Shown here: piece by piece, positions 38,040 through 50,184 of the stretch
How the letters are laid out: every line of letters starts with the position of its first letter
How positions within the stretch are numbered: position 1 is the first letter of the stretch
From: Climacium dendroides
Taxonomy: Eukaryota; Streptophyta; Bryopsida; Hypnales; Climaciaceae
Assembly (NCBI GenBank): GCA_950106755.1
Contig: OX467083.1
Location: forward strand, 32,917,029-32,981,028
Length of the DNA stretch: 64,000 nt
Direction of reading: 5' to 3'
Notes under the pieces: model-generated
Databases searched by the model: none
What the model was told of the DNA's origin: nothing
Seen by the model: only the letters and a program-made list of their open reading frames with translations
Translations under genes and position numbers: made by a program

Positions 38040-39855
38040 GGAATCATTGATCTAAAAAAATGAAAAAACACTCATTGGAGTTAAAGTATTATAGAAGATT
38101 TTTCCTTTTCACACAAAATTATGAAGATGAATAGGAGCATCTTTGTCCTACACTAAAAAGATTCTTTGTCATCTATTGGCCACCAAACATTTGCCTCAAT
38201 GTTTAAGGGTTAATGTATTGTAGCTACGATATTGGTTTCAACATTTTTTGTTGAATAATTATTCAATGTGTTGAAAACTATAAGTATTTTGCCAATATTT
38301 TGGAGTATTTTCTGGGTCCATCAAAATCTTTTGGTTTTTTTGCAAAATTAATTTTCAAAAATTTTGGAAACCATTAATAAAATTATTTTTTGTCTACTGT
38401 CACCACCAAGAACAATATTTGAGTATTTAGTCCCTTCCTTTATGTATTTGAAAGTTGTAAATGTAAGATAGTGGTACATTGAAGTCCCAACACCTTTTTT
38501 ACATAAAAACCACTCAAAATTATCGTTTCTATTGCAAATAGAAAAAAACTTTAAAAATTATTTTTTTGGCATATCTAACCACAAGATCCTATACTAGACT
38601 AGTTTAAAAATTTGAGTAAGAAACTTCAAAAACTTTGACCACATAGATTGAAAGATACATAGCATTTCAAGTAAAGAAAACATGTTTTTTGCACCTTGCA
38701 TGACTAGATTATATGACTTTCAGTCTTTGTAACTTCAAATTTTTGTACTACAAATTTTTGAATTAAAAAATATATATACTAAAAAATTGAGTTTAAAGTC
38801 TAGAAAAAAAATTCAAAACATGTTAACTTGTCTTTCATTTTTTTAAATTGTAAAATAGAAGGAAGTACAAGATAGAAAGAAAAAAAAACTAAATCATTAA
38901 TAACTCTAAGATGGAATTGAAATACACTAATTCCAATGGTGAGATTGTTCTATAAAGTATACTAAATTGGGAGGATTTTTTTTTGAAAATTTTGAAAATT
39001 GAGTTAAAAAATGAAGCTTGTATGTTATTTTCTCAAGAAATTTTTACAATTGTCTACAAAATAGGAAGTCCTATAACTTTCACATCACTAATCCAAATGG
39101 AATAAATCAAGTATTTCTATATAAAATAATAATATATATGAAGGAATTTTAAATTTTATTTCAATTTTGTGTGGTTTTTTTTTGCTATTCGATAATATAA
39201 AATTTGGTTATAGATGGCATAACTTTTTTCAAGCACTAATTGAAATAAAAATTATATTTACATAAAGCTATTGTATTTTTTTATATTGTATTTTTTTAAA
39301 TTACACTAAAAATTGAAATCATAGGACCTAGCTCAAACATTCATTTGTTCCTTAAGGAGACAATGAGACTCTAGGGTTTAAATTAACAATATTAGCATTT
39401 CAGTGTCTTCTACTTGTTCAAACAATGACTCAATAGGAAACAAAACATTCAGAGAATGATACATGAATTGAAGCACCTTTGAATAGCCATCAAGGTAGAT
39501 AAGCCTATCACCCTGATTTGAAATTTGAATATCTTGGAGCTAATTCCAAGAAGGGCACATATTTTTCAAAGGTGTGTGCTAGAAGAGTTCAAGCGTACAA
39601 TTAGTTTGTCACGTCTAATTCAACTAGAATTTGCACTTGTTAGGTCTCAAGCATAAATATTTGTTAACCAATCAAATATATTGTTAATACATTCTTTATT
39701 ACCTTGATGAAGAACTTGGTTTAGAAACTAAACACACCACTATATTCTTTATTATTGTTGAATTTAGCAAAAAATAGTTGATAATTCTTGTAATAGTTGG
39801 TATTCATAATACAATCTTTACATCTCAAGTGGTGCTAAAAGTCTTAGTGACTCTT
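38040..39855. other. AT-rich intergenic stretch
   Basis: No gene or defined element recognised. Confidence 0.45.
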
Positions 39856-39859
39856 TTTT

Positions 39860-41190
39860 TGTCTCAAATTTGTAAGTGAGGTGGGCCCCTTAATCCCAAA
39901 AGCACTAAATTGCTTTTTTGGCAGCATAGCGATTTGGGATAGCTCACTACAAATAAAAGTTTCATTTTTATTTTTTGAAATTTTCACACAACATGTGCTT
40001 GAAAAGTAGCTTTAAGGCCCAACAATTTCAATAATTTTTACTATTAATATGGTTAAAAAAATACTATATAATATATAGCTTTTATTTTTATTATTTTTAA
40101 ACATGGACAATTTCCATTGGTAAGTGGAAAAGTATAGAGGCCAAAGAGCAAACCCTTGGTAGAAATATTTTTGTGTTTTTTCAAGTAAATCTCTTTCCAC
40201 TACAAGAAAACCTGTCCGAATTGACAGAAAGTCGTCCTAATTGACAGAAATCAGCCCCTCCTAATTGACAGAAAACTGACAGATTTTTGTCAATTTGGAC
40301 AATTTTCTGTCAATTCGGACAGGTTTTTTGTCCTAATTGACAGAAACTTGTCAAATTTTTGTAGATTAGGAGGGGCTGATTTCTGTCAATTAGGACGACT
40401 TTCTCTTGTAGTGTTCCTATTTGTATTTTGTTTGTTTGGACATAATATGTAATTTCATTGCTTGGTGAGTAACCTGGGCAATAGAAAAATCTTCTTTAAA
40501 AATCATTTAAAAAAAAAAAATTTGAAATTGATTTTCTACATTTATGCATCTTTGGAGAGATTTGAATCATTTCATTTTGATTAATGAGATGAAAGTTATA
40601 AGGAGTTTTAGTTTGTGGTTAGTTTGTTGTAGTTATAGAATCTTTACTCTAAAATATATTTTGAAGTCCTATATTTAACTCAATTTCAAAAAAATTGTAA
40701 AAGAATAAAAACTTTGGATGTAGATTGATTATTACAACATTCTAACCATTGGGATTGTCATTTTTCAATTTCATAAATAAATTATTAACAATTTAGTATT
40801 TTGAATCATTTTCTACTTCTTTCTACTTACTATTTCTTTCCTATATGTTACCTAATTCCAAATTATTTGAAAATTTTCAAGCATGTAGCCAACTTGTCTT
40901 GAAGAGTGAATCCAAAGAAGCACCACCATTTTGGACATTTTAACATACAAATGTGACCTTATGAAGTGTAGATGCTTGTTTTTTCTTAAGGTCAAAAAAA
41001 GATTTATATCACTTGAAACACTAATATCTTGCAATCTATACGGTGGAAATTTCTGAATTTTTTTTACACCTTCTCAAAGTAGTGTCCAAGTTTTTTATTT
41101 ATTTCTAAAATTTGGTACTTGTACTAAAAATGGTAGTTTTATAGTGTTTTGGGTGAAAATCATAGTCAAAAACCTTTAGGGGTTATAACT
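39860..41190 (+). repeat. dispersed repeat family, copy B
   Basis: Related in reverse to 7540-8470 and in direct orientation to 58240-58910. 40756-40890 and 58457-58610 share long runs around TTTAGTATTTTGAATCATTT and AAAATTTTCAAGCATGTAG. The end near 41170 carries AAAACCTTTAGGGGTTA, as in copy C. A CACTA-type foldback element (40198-40413) interrupts it, so this copy predates that insertion. Confidence 0.8.
40198..40413. mobile_element. 216-bp CACTA-type foldback MITE, TSD TTC
   Basis: Left end CACTACAAGAAAAC and right end CTCTTGTAGTG form the classic CACTA terminal inverted repeat. The same trinucleotide TTC flanks both sides (40195-40197 and 40414-40416). The element is almost a perfect hairpin and is built from repeated CCTAATTGACAGAAA and CCGAATTGACAGAAA words in both directions. 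It encodes no protein and would be mobilised only by a transposase from elsewhere. Confidence 0.92.
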
Positions 41191-41199
41191 TCAATTTAG

Positions 41200-41920
41200 G
41201 AAGAAAAAAATTTGTGTGATTTAATAGCATGCAATCTTGCTTTGTTGTCATTAAAAAAAACAACAAGTTGATTATAATTCAAATGCAATCTAAAATAAAG
41301 GACAAAATGAAGAGAAAAAAATCATGATTTTATTGGAAGTTGCGTAAATAGAGTAAGATTTCTAAAATAAGATATTTTTTAATCTAAAAAAATAACAATC
41401 AATGTAAATTTTAAATACCAAATTCTAGAAAATAATATTAGAATTTTTTTTAAATGATTTAAAAAAATACAAGAATGGTGTGAAGTTGCGAGGCTTTGTC
41501 CACTTCAGCCAATTCTTGATTGCATTGTGTAGTGTGAAGGATTTGGAAAAGGGGATTTAGAATGCGAGAGTCAATGCTATAAGGTAGTTCATTCTAAAAG
41601 TTCTAAAAGTGTCCTTGCTCTAAAACCAACCACTAACACATTGGTACATTTTAGGAGGTGTTTGCTTTTAGTGACCACTACATTTCAACTTCAAAAATTC
41701 GTAACTAATTCCATAAAGGTCCCAAAAACATGAAATAATTTGAATTAGAAATGCCAATTCCATTTTTCTTCCCATGAAAATTTATTGAAAAATTGTTTTA
41801 AGGAAGTTAGCTATTGTAAGTCACCTTTGTCTTTGCTCAAAGGATAAAGCCAACAAAAAAATACTCTTACTAATTTATTTCTTTTATGTTCTTTGTTTGT
41901 TTGGGGCCAGAATCAAAATG
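41200..41920. other. AT-rich intergenic stretch
   Basis: Nothing recognised. Confidence 0.45.
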
Positions 41921-41929
41921 AATTCAATT

Positions 41930-43330
41930 GAGTATAAAAGTAAGGGAGGCAACCCATCTCCTCCTACTTCTACAAGTCAGGTTTCAACAATGGGGAAATT
42001 TTTCCATTTGCAAAAATAGAGTTCATAAAGTTTCCATAATTTTTGTGATTTTAATTTCTCAAAACATAATTACTATGAATTTTTTAGTTGAAGATTTTGT
42101 CCTACCCATACTCATCATATAGATCTTCCTATTCCCAACCAAGGACTAGTTGCAGAATCCAATATTGAGAGTCTTGTAGCCAATCACAATGTGCCCCAAT
42201 TGTGCTGGGTGTTGTGCCCCAATTAATCATTCTTAATCACTTCTTGCACAGAGTTACACACACCTTAGCAACGTTCACAAAACTGGCTGAAATTTGCTCC
42301 ATTGCTACTTCACATTTTCAATGGCTAAATGTACATTGGAGAGAATCCTTGGAAAAATTAGATTTCAGCCAAGACTTCAACAGACGAGAGAATTTGATAG
42401 CCAATTTGCAACTTCCTCTGCATCGAAATTAGCATCTATTTAGTCCAGTTTGTGTTACAGTACTCCCAATAATTCTTTACAACTTGCAAAATCCTTACTT
42501 TTCTATTCTTTTTGATACTACTCACTCTCAAGGTACCCAAAGTTGACGCTTATTTACCTCCAAGGTAACATATTGCACTAGATTCCATAAACTAGTTCTG
42601 GGATGGGTCACTGCACCCTAGGGTACGAGAATGGGGCTTTATCAGGAATGGGTTGCCTCCCATAATAAAAAGTGCCCCATCTTCCTTTCTTAGTCCTTCC
42701 CTGACCCACTACAGATTAATTATACAGACTATCCTCTCCACAGAGACAGTACCTTCAGTACATGACACTGTCCTCTGGGACCCTTTTTTTGAGAGCGTTG
42801 CCACTCCCCTAAAATAGTTATAAAAAACACATGAGCACAATTATTGCATACTTTCAAATTGTGAGGTAACTTAATGCACTCCACTGACTGACTTGTTCAC
42901 TTATTGTTGTTGCATCTCTCTACCCAAATAAGTTAACTTTGAAAGGACGGACTGGTGACCATGGAAATCATTCCTTTGGTTACTGTGTGAATCATTGGCT
43001 TAAAAAACAAACTGCAGAAGACTTCCCCTTTCCACAACCAAATTCCGAGGATGAACAAGGGAGGCAACTCATTTTTGACCACTTGACTGGAGGGTGGGTT
43101 TATTCACGGGGGGAATTTTCCCATGTGCAAAAATGGAGTTCAGAAGGTTTCTAAATTTTTTCAGTTTTTTATTTCTCAAAATATAATTACTATGGACTTC
43201 CTAGATGTAGACTCTATTTGACTCATATAAGGCATGTAGACCTTCCTATTTTTGACCAGTCCACCCAAGGTTAGTTGCAATATTGAGAGTCTTGTAGTCA
43301 ATTATAATACGTTGCAATTGTGTCATAATT
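41930..43330 (+). repeat. diverged direct duplication (41930-42200 and 43040-43330)
   Basis: The two ends share, in order, AGGGAGGCAACCCATC/AGGGAGGCAACTCATT, a TTTGCAAAAATAGAGTTCA/GTGCAAAAATGGAGTTCA segment, TTTCTCAAAA(C/T)ATAATTACTATG, GACCTTCCTATTTTTGACC/GATCTTCCTATTCCCAACC, and AATATTGAGAGTCTTGTAG. The kilobase between is unique. They could be the decayed repeats of a retroelement or an old segmental duplication. Short ORFs here have no known domain. Confidence 0.7.
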
Positions 43331-43505
43331 TCTTATGGCTCATTCATGTATGGAAAGAGAGTGGCCTATGTTGCCTAAATGTGTGTGTGTGTGAGAGATT
43401 AGGAAAGGATTGCCTTCCATAGTTGGCATCTAATCCAAGTCATCCCATATTTTTTTTTGGAGGTTTGCGCAATTAGTTATAAAATTTTGAAGTTGAAATG
43501 ACATA

Positions 43506-43621
43506 GGGCTCTAAAATCACCCACCTCCTAAAACGTACATTGTTTGTACATTGTTGAAGGCTATTGGAAAAGCAACATGTACAAATAATGTACATTTGAG
43601 GATGTGGGTGGTTTTAGAGCA
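43506..43621. mobile_element. small foldback element
   Basis: The arm GCTCTAAAATCACCCACCTC with ACGTACATTGTTTGTACATTG (43508-43557) pairs with its complement ending at 43620 (CAACATGTACAAATAATGTACAT, GATGTGGGTGGTTTTAGAGC). A short loop separates the arms. No clear target duplication was found, so the class is unknown. Confidence 0.6.
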
Positions 43622-43639
43622 TGTGCAAGTTCACAGCTA

Positions 43640-44810
43640 GGGAACATTGCCCCCCTTACTTATTGCCCCATTCAAGGGTAAATGTAAAAATTGCCACCTA
43701 TTTTGTGCCGCATCAATTTTGCATTTCCTCACATATCACAACTAATTCAGGGCCTCTGATTGCAAATATGAATTCAAAATTTCCAAATTTTGTGATGGGC
43801 GGTAAATAAAAGATTTCAGGGTTTTCTCTAGGATTAAAACATGGGACAATAAGGGGGTCAATCCTATTCCCTTAACCCTTGAGCGCCCTAGTGCCTCAAA
43901 TATGGCCTCTCAAAACTCAAAGATCTTCTTGTTTGACCATTATAATCTTTTTAACTGTACGGTAAAAGAATGTGTCCTTTTCCCTATAGCTCCGGCCCTA
44001 TCTCTACTATCAATCGGTACAGTCAATATATGTGAATCTCATTTTACATGGTAGTTTGATTGGAATGAATTGAGAAGGGTCTGAATTTTGGCAAATACAG
44101 TCTGGGCACTCAAGTAAGTCAAACTGAAGTTTCGAAATGCAAAGCATCTTCCCATTTATTTCGGAAAGGGGAAATGAAGACTCGGACATACAGTCCGCAA
44201 ATAGATATTCTGGAGCTCCATCTGGAGCGTACCGTATCCCACCAACCAAGTCCACCCATGGCCTGTATACGTAACGCATGTTCGAACTCAGGCACGGCAC
44301 AATCATAGTGCCGTGCCACGTACTGGGTCTTGGAAGCCCATGACCAACAATCATTACGATTGATATTCAAACCAGGGTGAATTTTTTTGGGGGCCCTCCG
44401 GCGATGGTCTATGAGATAAAGAAACCAGCTTATACTATTTGAAACTGCCATCCCTTATTTTTTTAAATTTGTGCTGGTAAGAAAATTTTGGAAAATTTCT
44501 AGCCTCACTTGCATGGATTTGGCAGCATTGAGCATAACATTGTTTACCAATGAGACAAGGGTCCCTTTTTCAAGCTTGCATTCTTGGAAAAGGGACCCCT
44601 AAAGTGAACCAAATGGTCTTGTTGATGGCTCTTGGTCAATCCCAATCCTTGAATTATCTGGAATGTCCCTCCCAAGTAGCTAGCTTAGCAATGCATAATA
44701 CCTGTTGCCCCAAATGAATGCCCTGGTCCAAGCCCTATTAAAAATAAAAATAAAAATAAAAGTAAAAGCACGTCACAAGCCAAGTCACCCAAATTAAAAT
44801 TTCGCTTCAA
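43640..44810. other. intergenic stretch with unrecognised minus-strand frame
   Basis: Two overlapping open frames of 114 and 110 codons lie on the minus strand at 44451-44010. One includes MRYVYRPWVDLVGGIRYAPD and a CPDC motif. I cannot link either to a family. A run of AAATA repeats sits near 44738-44770. Confidence 0.4.
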
Positions 44811-44849
44811 TCGCTCCCGAACAAGTCAGCATGGTCGTCGTACCGTGCC

Positions 44850-45125
44850 GGCGACTTTCGGTAGGACTACGTCGACACGGACCCTACAGAAGAGGAATTG
44901 ACTGACCGTCGGACGGCACCAGAAACCATCAGTCGCCAGTAAGGAAACCGACCGAGGTTCGGACGGTGCACCCGACCGTTGATCGGAAACAAGAGCCCGT
45001 CAGTCGAGTGGTCATTGACCTTCGGATGGTACGTCCGTCCTTCGATCTGCACAAGAAACCGTCAGTCGCCGAACAGACTCGTGACAGACCGTTGGTCGGG
45101 ACTTCAGACCATCGGTCACCGGAAA
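44850..45125. repeat. GC-rich region of GACGG/TCGGTCGG words upstream of the galactosyltransferase gene
   Basis: Words such as CGGACGGTGCACC, GACCGTTGATCGG, GACCGTTGGTCGG and AGAAACC(A/G)TCAGTCGCC recur, the last near 44921 and 45053. They form a degenerate GC-rich patch about 1.3-1.6 kb upstream of the start codon. Confidence 0.55.
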
Positions 45126-46383
45126 GTGGGGTCCTCCACCGAGTTGGGATTACTGCGATTGCGGAAATCGAAGCTCAGCTTGCGATTGATCGGGCCGTCG
45201 TTGGAAGCTGTAGATCTGAAAATCATTGTTGCAATAAACTTATTAGGGTCCTTGGGTTCAGTTCCTGCTCGTTCTTGGCACCGAGCGAGCAATCGCCGTT
45301 AAGTTCGACTTTCGGATTCACTACTTCCCAGTCAAATTTTTTCTGGAAAGACTCCTGCAACTTTGACGAAATGTATTTCACTCGCTTTCAATGCGCGTGA
45401 GACCATACCCAATTTGTTTTCTGGGAGAAATTGCTACAGTTACTTTCTGGGGAGATGGGGAGGCAGTGCAGGGGGTGGAGTCAGGAGCTCGCCGCTCTCT
45501 CTCACTAACTCCATGAATCCATTCCCCTTCTGCGCATGGGCGATGGTGCTTCTCTTAGTTCTGTAGGGTCGTGGGTGGGGAGTTTTGTGGCCGTTTCGTG
45601 GTGTAGGTTCAAACGGGAGCTGAATCTTTTATGAATTCGTTCGTGGTGGTGGATCGTGGTGCAACAGGGGTTGGAACTATTCTTGATCTTCTCTCTTGTG
45701 TACGCCGGCGATCGTGATTCTTCTTCATCTTCTTCTTGCAGGTGCGTTTCCCGAGCTTGAATCGTGATGACTGTCCTTCTGCTGCTAATTGGTTTGCAAG
45801 GTGGGGTTGGATTAGAGAGGAGGAAGGGGGACTTGAAGTATTAAGCAACTTGTCTGGAAACGTTCTGCAAAGCCTATCAACTTTGTTCTGTCTTTTCGAT
45901 TCGATTCATGTATCACCTGTCTATACCGCATTTTGCAATTTTCCACCGAATTCAGTGTAATCCGTTGATGGCATAATCCTCTGTTTTTCTTAATCATTTC
46001 ATCGACGCGAAGGTCTTTTCACTGTTTGGATCCGGACACGGGTGGCTTGAATTCGAAATTTTGCAATTTCTGTGGAAGTGAAGGCACTGATTGCCTCCCT
46101 GAACGCCCGGATATACACGTATCCCTTTTGGAGATTTGGGTTATGAGCATATTGGGTTGTAAAATTCTTGGGTTATGAACTATTAGCAAATTGTAAACAA
46201 AATCTGATTAGCGTTGCATGATGTGATGGATGCAGCTACCAAAATTCATTTCCAAGCTCACCACCGTGGGTTTAGGCTTAGACCCAAACGGTTCCGTAAT
46301 TATCTGGCAATGGATGGATTGATTTTCGTTTTGCAAGGCCTCTATTGCATACCATCCGCAGTGCAATTGCAGGGCGGAAGGGG

Positions 46384-46401
46384 CAGCAGCAGCAGCAGCG
46401 A
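46384..46401 (+). repeat. (GCA)n microsatellite in the 5' leader
   Basis: A run of CAG/GCA triplets lies about 25-40 bases before the galactosyltransferase start codon, inside the presumed 5' untranslated region. Confidence 0.7.
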
Positions 46402-46424
46402 GCGTCCGTATTGATTTGTACGCC

Positions 46425-49400
46425 ATGTCAAAGAAGAGGCGAGGAGGCTATATTCTGCTTTTACTTCTCTCTCTCTTTGCTATACGATGTAGCCTATCGA
46501 CCGGTATTTTCGGCTACGAGAACCCGCGTTACCCGTCTTACGATTATTCCAATTCCTCTCTATGGAATCTCACCTTGCTTTCCACTCCCCGCTCTAATCC
46601 TCTAGACAACAACTCCAGCTCCCTTAGCAATTCCAGCTCCCTTAGCAATTCCAGCTCCCTTAGCAATTCTAGCTCCCTTAGCAATTCCAACTCCCTTAAC
46701 AATTCCAGCAACCTTAGCAATGTTGTTTTTGATTCAAGTGAACCCCTCTCCAACAACACTATAATATCGGAGTACCCCACCATTGACCCTAAAATTTTCA
46801 AGACCCCAAAGGTAGCACCAGTATGGGGACACATGGTGAAACATTTGAAGCGGCCGAATATTACAGAGGAAGCGAGCAAGGCGATGCGGGAAGGGGCTCG
46901 GGCATGGGAAGAGATCACCAAGACCATGGCGGAGGAGGCGAAGAAACGAGCCAACAGTAGTAGTAACCATCAGAGAGTGGGCAACAAGTGTCCCTATTTT
47001 GTGAGTGCTTTGAATGCCACTCAACTGAAAACCGATCCGTTCCTGCTGCCCATTCCGTGTGGGCTGGTGTTGGATTCTTCGGTGACGGTGGTGGGCACAC
47101 CCGGGGTTTCCAGTGGAAGATTTTCTCTGGAGCTTATTGGCTCAATGTTGTTTGGAGAGGACGATGAGCCGGTGGTGTTTCATTTTTCAGTGCGTTTGCG
47201 TGGTGATCAGGTGACTGAGCATCCAATTATTGTGCATAACACTTGGACTGTTGGTGGGGATTGGCAAACTGAACAGCGGTGCCCTATTGTACCGGGCAGC
47301 AAGGGTGATAACGACACTACAGGTTAGCATTCCACCACAGTCGTCGAATGGTTTATGAAAATCAGGGTTTTCAGTAAAATTAGGCTATTTGAAGAACCTT
47401 TTGGTGACATCATTCAGAAGGTGCATCAGCGTGTGGCAGGTGCATGTATCACTCGGAAGATTCTCTTTATGGTGTGTAAAAGTTCCTGAAACAGTGTAAT
47501 TTCTATTGAAAAGATGTATCCAAGGTTTTGAATTCTGTGACGTCCAAGAGCTCATATCCTAATGGTTTTTGACAGTGGATGGTCTGAAACTCTGCAATCC
47601 CGACATTGGACAGAAGATTACGAAAAAGGTTGGTCCAGGACTTTGGAACGAGCTCAATGTTCTAGGGTCGCCAAGCACCTGGTTTCCATTTGCTGAGGGG
47701 TTTCCTTTTGTGGCTACTATCTCGGTTGGGTGGGACGGTTTCCACGTCTCTGTCAACGGAAAGCACGTTTCGTCATTCAAGTACCGTCAGGTGTCTTTCA
47801 TCATTCTCATTCGTTTTATTGAACTTGTTTTCGAAAAGACCTCGTATTGCTGTTGCCATTTCACTTTCAGTGCCTTTCTTATATTCAAATAGAGTGAGAC
47901 ATCCGTCAGACACCCGAATGACCCAAAGTGGCTGCTTCTTAGAAGTTGAAATACGTCATTTTAGAAGCTTCAAGGAAGGTAAACAAATGCACTGATCGAA
48001 AGAAGAAATTATACTTTACTTTTTGAACAATGGAGTTATGTTTTCAAAGTTACAGTAGGTGGATGTTAGCTTCCAAAGTAGACTTTCTATTTTTGGTTTG
48101 GGCATTTGGGGGTTAATACCTAATCTCCACACAGAGGTGTGCCGTCGGTATTAATCAGTGATCTTTTTCTGGGACAGAGCTTGGAGCCCTGGATGGTGAA
48201 TTCGTTGCGAATCAAAGGGGACCTGCAAACATCTTCAGTGATAGTGAACGGGCTTCCAATATCTGATGATGCATCCCTTATACCTGATTTGAAGGTCATT
48301 AGGGCTCCCAAGTTGCCGAAAAAGGCAACTCTGCTTATTGGAGTGTTCTCCTCAAACAGCAACTTTGTGCGAAGGATGGCCGTGAGAAGGACTTGGATGC
48401 AGTATCCGGAGGTTCGAAATAGGACTGTAGTGGTGCGGTTTTTTGTGGGATTGGTAAGTTTGTCATTTTATGTTTGATTTCGAGAGTGGAAGCAGATCTA
48501 GATATGGAAGTTTGATGTGAAGTCGGGCATGCATCTGAACAAGGTCCTGCTTGTTTAAATTCTGCTAATTCTGGTATTCAGAATATGCATTATTACGTAA
48601 ATTTTGTACACGACTCCTGATTTTCACTCATATTTACATTGCAAGGAACAGGTGTTGGGTGAGAGCACTTACACCTTATAACGTACTTGGATGGTTATGC
48701 AGCATCAGAACAAGCAAGTGAATGAAGAGCTGTGGAGCGAGTCTCTTACTTATGGGGACATACAGATTCTGCCATTGGTGGACTACTACAACATAATCAC
48801 CTACAAAACTTTAGCGATTTGTATGTATGCGGTATGTACTTCCTTGGCCGTTTTGTGGTGCGTCATTTAACCCCTAAGTGCTCAAATGTTTAGAAGTGGT
48901 GGCTTCCATATCTATGGGAGTTGAAATACATCATTTTGGAAGCTTCAAGGAGGGTAACAATATGTACCCGTACAAAGAAGGAATCATTCCCTACATTTTG
49001 TAGTAATATAAATATGTTATTATGACCTCTTTCGTAGACTCTCTCTTTTTTCTATGCGCACGGACATGTTAACAGCGTGATTTTTGCTACCTTGGATGAT
49101 TTTGGCTCTGTTACGTGGAGGTGGTTGAATTAGCAGAACCCAACAATGCACTGTTAACTCACTGGTAAGTTGCCTTTGTGGTTAACCAGGAATACAACCT
49201 GAAGACAAAATATGTAATGAAGACTGATGACGACACGTTTGTGCGAGTGGATGCGGTTCTTTCAAGCATTGTTGAGTCGAGACACAACTATAGTCTTCTT
49301 CTGGGCAATGTTGCCTTCAATGCCACTCCTGCACGAGACCCTAGTAACAAGTGGTTTATCAATACAACTGTAATGGATCTCACTCTCTCTTATGGTCAAT

Positions 49401-50179
49401 TCTACTTATTCCTTTGACATTTTGTAATCAGCTTTTGATTATGTTGACCCTTACATTCCCAAATGGCCCAATGTCGCTACTTCCATATCTCTTAAGAGTT
49501 GATACAAATCAATTACGAATGTAACAGGATGTACCGATAGAAAGCAGAAATCATATCCTACATTTTTGAACCGTAGAAGTATGATTGGAAAAGTTACTGT
49601 GATCCTCTATTAGCTTCCTAATGTGAACTTTATATTTTAGCTTGGGCATTCCTTATAAATAACATGATTTTTCTCTGTTATTGAATTGCGTTGTGTGCGC
49701 AGTTAACGTTTGTTATTTGGATGCAGGACTGGGGCAACTCTACTTACCCACCGTGGGCTCATGGACCAGGCTATATCCTGTCTCAGGACATTGCTCATTT
49801 TGTAGTCCAAGGTCACCAAAAAAACATCCTGAAGGTACGAATTCCGTCTCATTCATTCAGTCAATCTTTCAGGGTCTTTCCATTCGGCTTTGAAAATATA
49901 TCGAGTTTTATATTATTGTATGAGCCTACCTGAATCTATGCAATTGAGAATGGGTTGCAGTTTTTCAAATTGGAGGACGTGGCAATGGGGATATGGATCG
50001 ATCAGTTCAAAACTCTGAAGAACAAGACGGTAGACTTCGTAAGCCTCGAGAGTTATCAACACGGACAATGTGAAAATGGGTTCACCATATCACATTATCA
50101 GAATCCCACTCAGATGCAGTGTCTGTGGAGCAAAGAGCTGGAAGGACAACATGGGATCTGCTGCAATACCGAACCCTGA
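46425..50179 (+). CDS. galectin-domain beta-1,3-galactosyltransferase (GALT/HPGT type), seven exons
   Basis: Coding exons are 46425-47322, 47576-47790, 48178-48453, 48703-48831, 49190-49369, 49727-49834 and 49961-50179. All introns are GT-AG and joining them gives 674 codons without a stop. The start is the first ATG of the open frame. Residues 1-24 ([20 protein letters not shown]...) form a basic tail and short membrane anchor, as in Golgi type II enzymes. Residues 62-98 are a serine/asparagine repeat. A galectin domain covers about 205-375 ([30 protein letters not shown]). The GT31 domain follows with [14 protein letters not shown], the metal-binding TDDDTFV at 518-524, [16 protein letters not shown] and the EDVAMG segment near 607. 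Known plant members add galactose to hydroxyproline of arabinogalactan proteins or to N-glycans in the Golgi; the exact acceptor here is not shown. Confidence 0.93.
46611..46718 (+). repeat. in-frame 18-bp tandem repeat encoding NSSSLS
   Basis: Six contiguous 18-bp units begin at 46611, 46629, 46647, 46665, 46683 and 46701. The first four encode NSSSLS and the last two NSNSLN and NSSNLS. Each unit carries an N-x-S sequon. The repeat lies in the stem between the membrane anchor and the galectin domain. Confidence 0.95.
47791..49726 (+). repeat. same ~190-bp sequence in three introns of the galactosyltransferase gene
   Basis: Introns 2, 4 and 5 contain diverged copies at about 47916-48112, 48868-49060 and 49458-49665. 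In order they share GGCTTCCATATCT-like, GAGTTGAAATACATCATTTTGGAAGC-like, TACCGATAGAAAG-like, CCTACATTTT(T)GAAC and TAGCTTCC...TTTGGGCATT-like segments. All are in the same orientation. Introns 1, 3 and 6 lack it. Confidence 0.75.
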
Positions 50180-50184
50180 CGTTT

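Noticed and set aside
46544..46954. Minus-strand frame with repeated ELLRELELL
   Set aside because: Antisense shadow of the NSSSLS-coding tandem repeat in the galactosyltransferase exon.
48139..48177. Alternative earlier start of galactosyltransferase exon 3 at the CACACAG near 48134
   Set aside because: It would break the frame with exon 2. The acceptor before 48178 keeps phase and restores the family's YR..LEPW segment.
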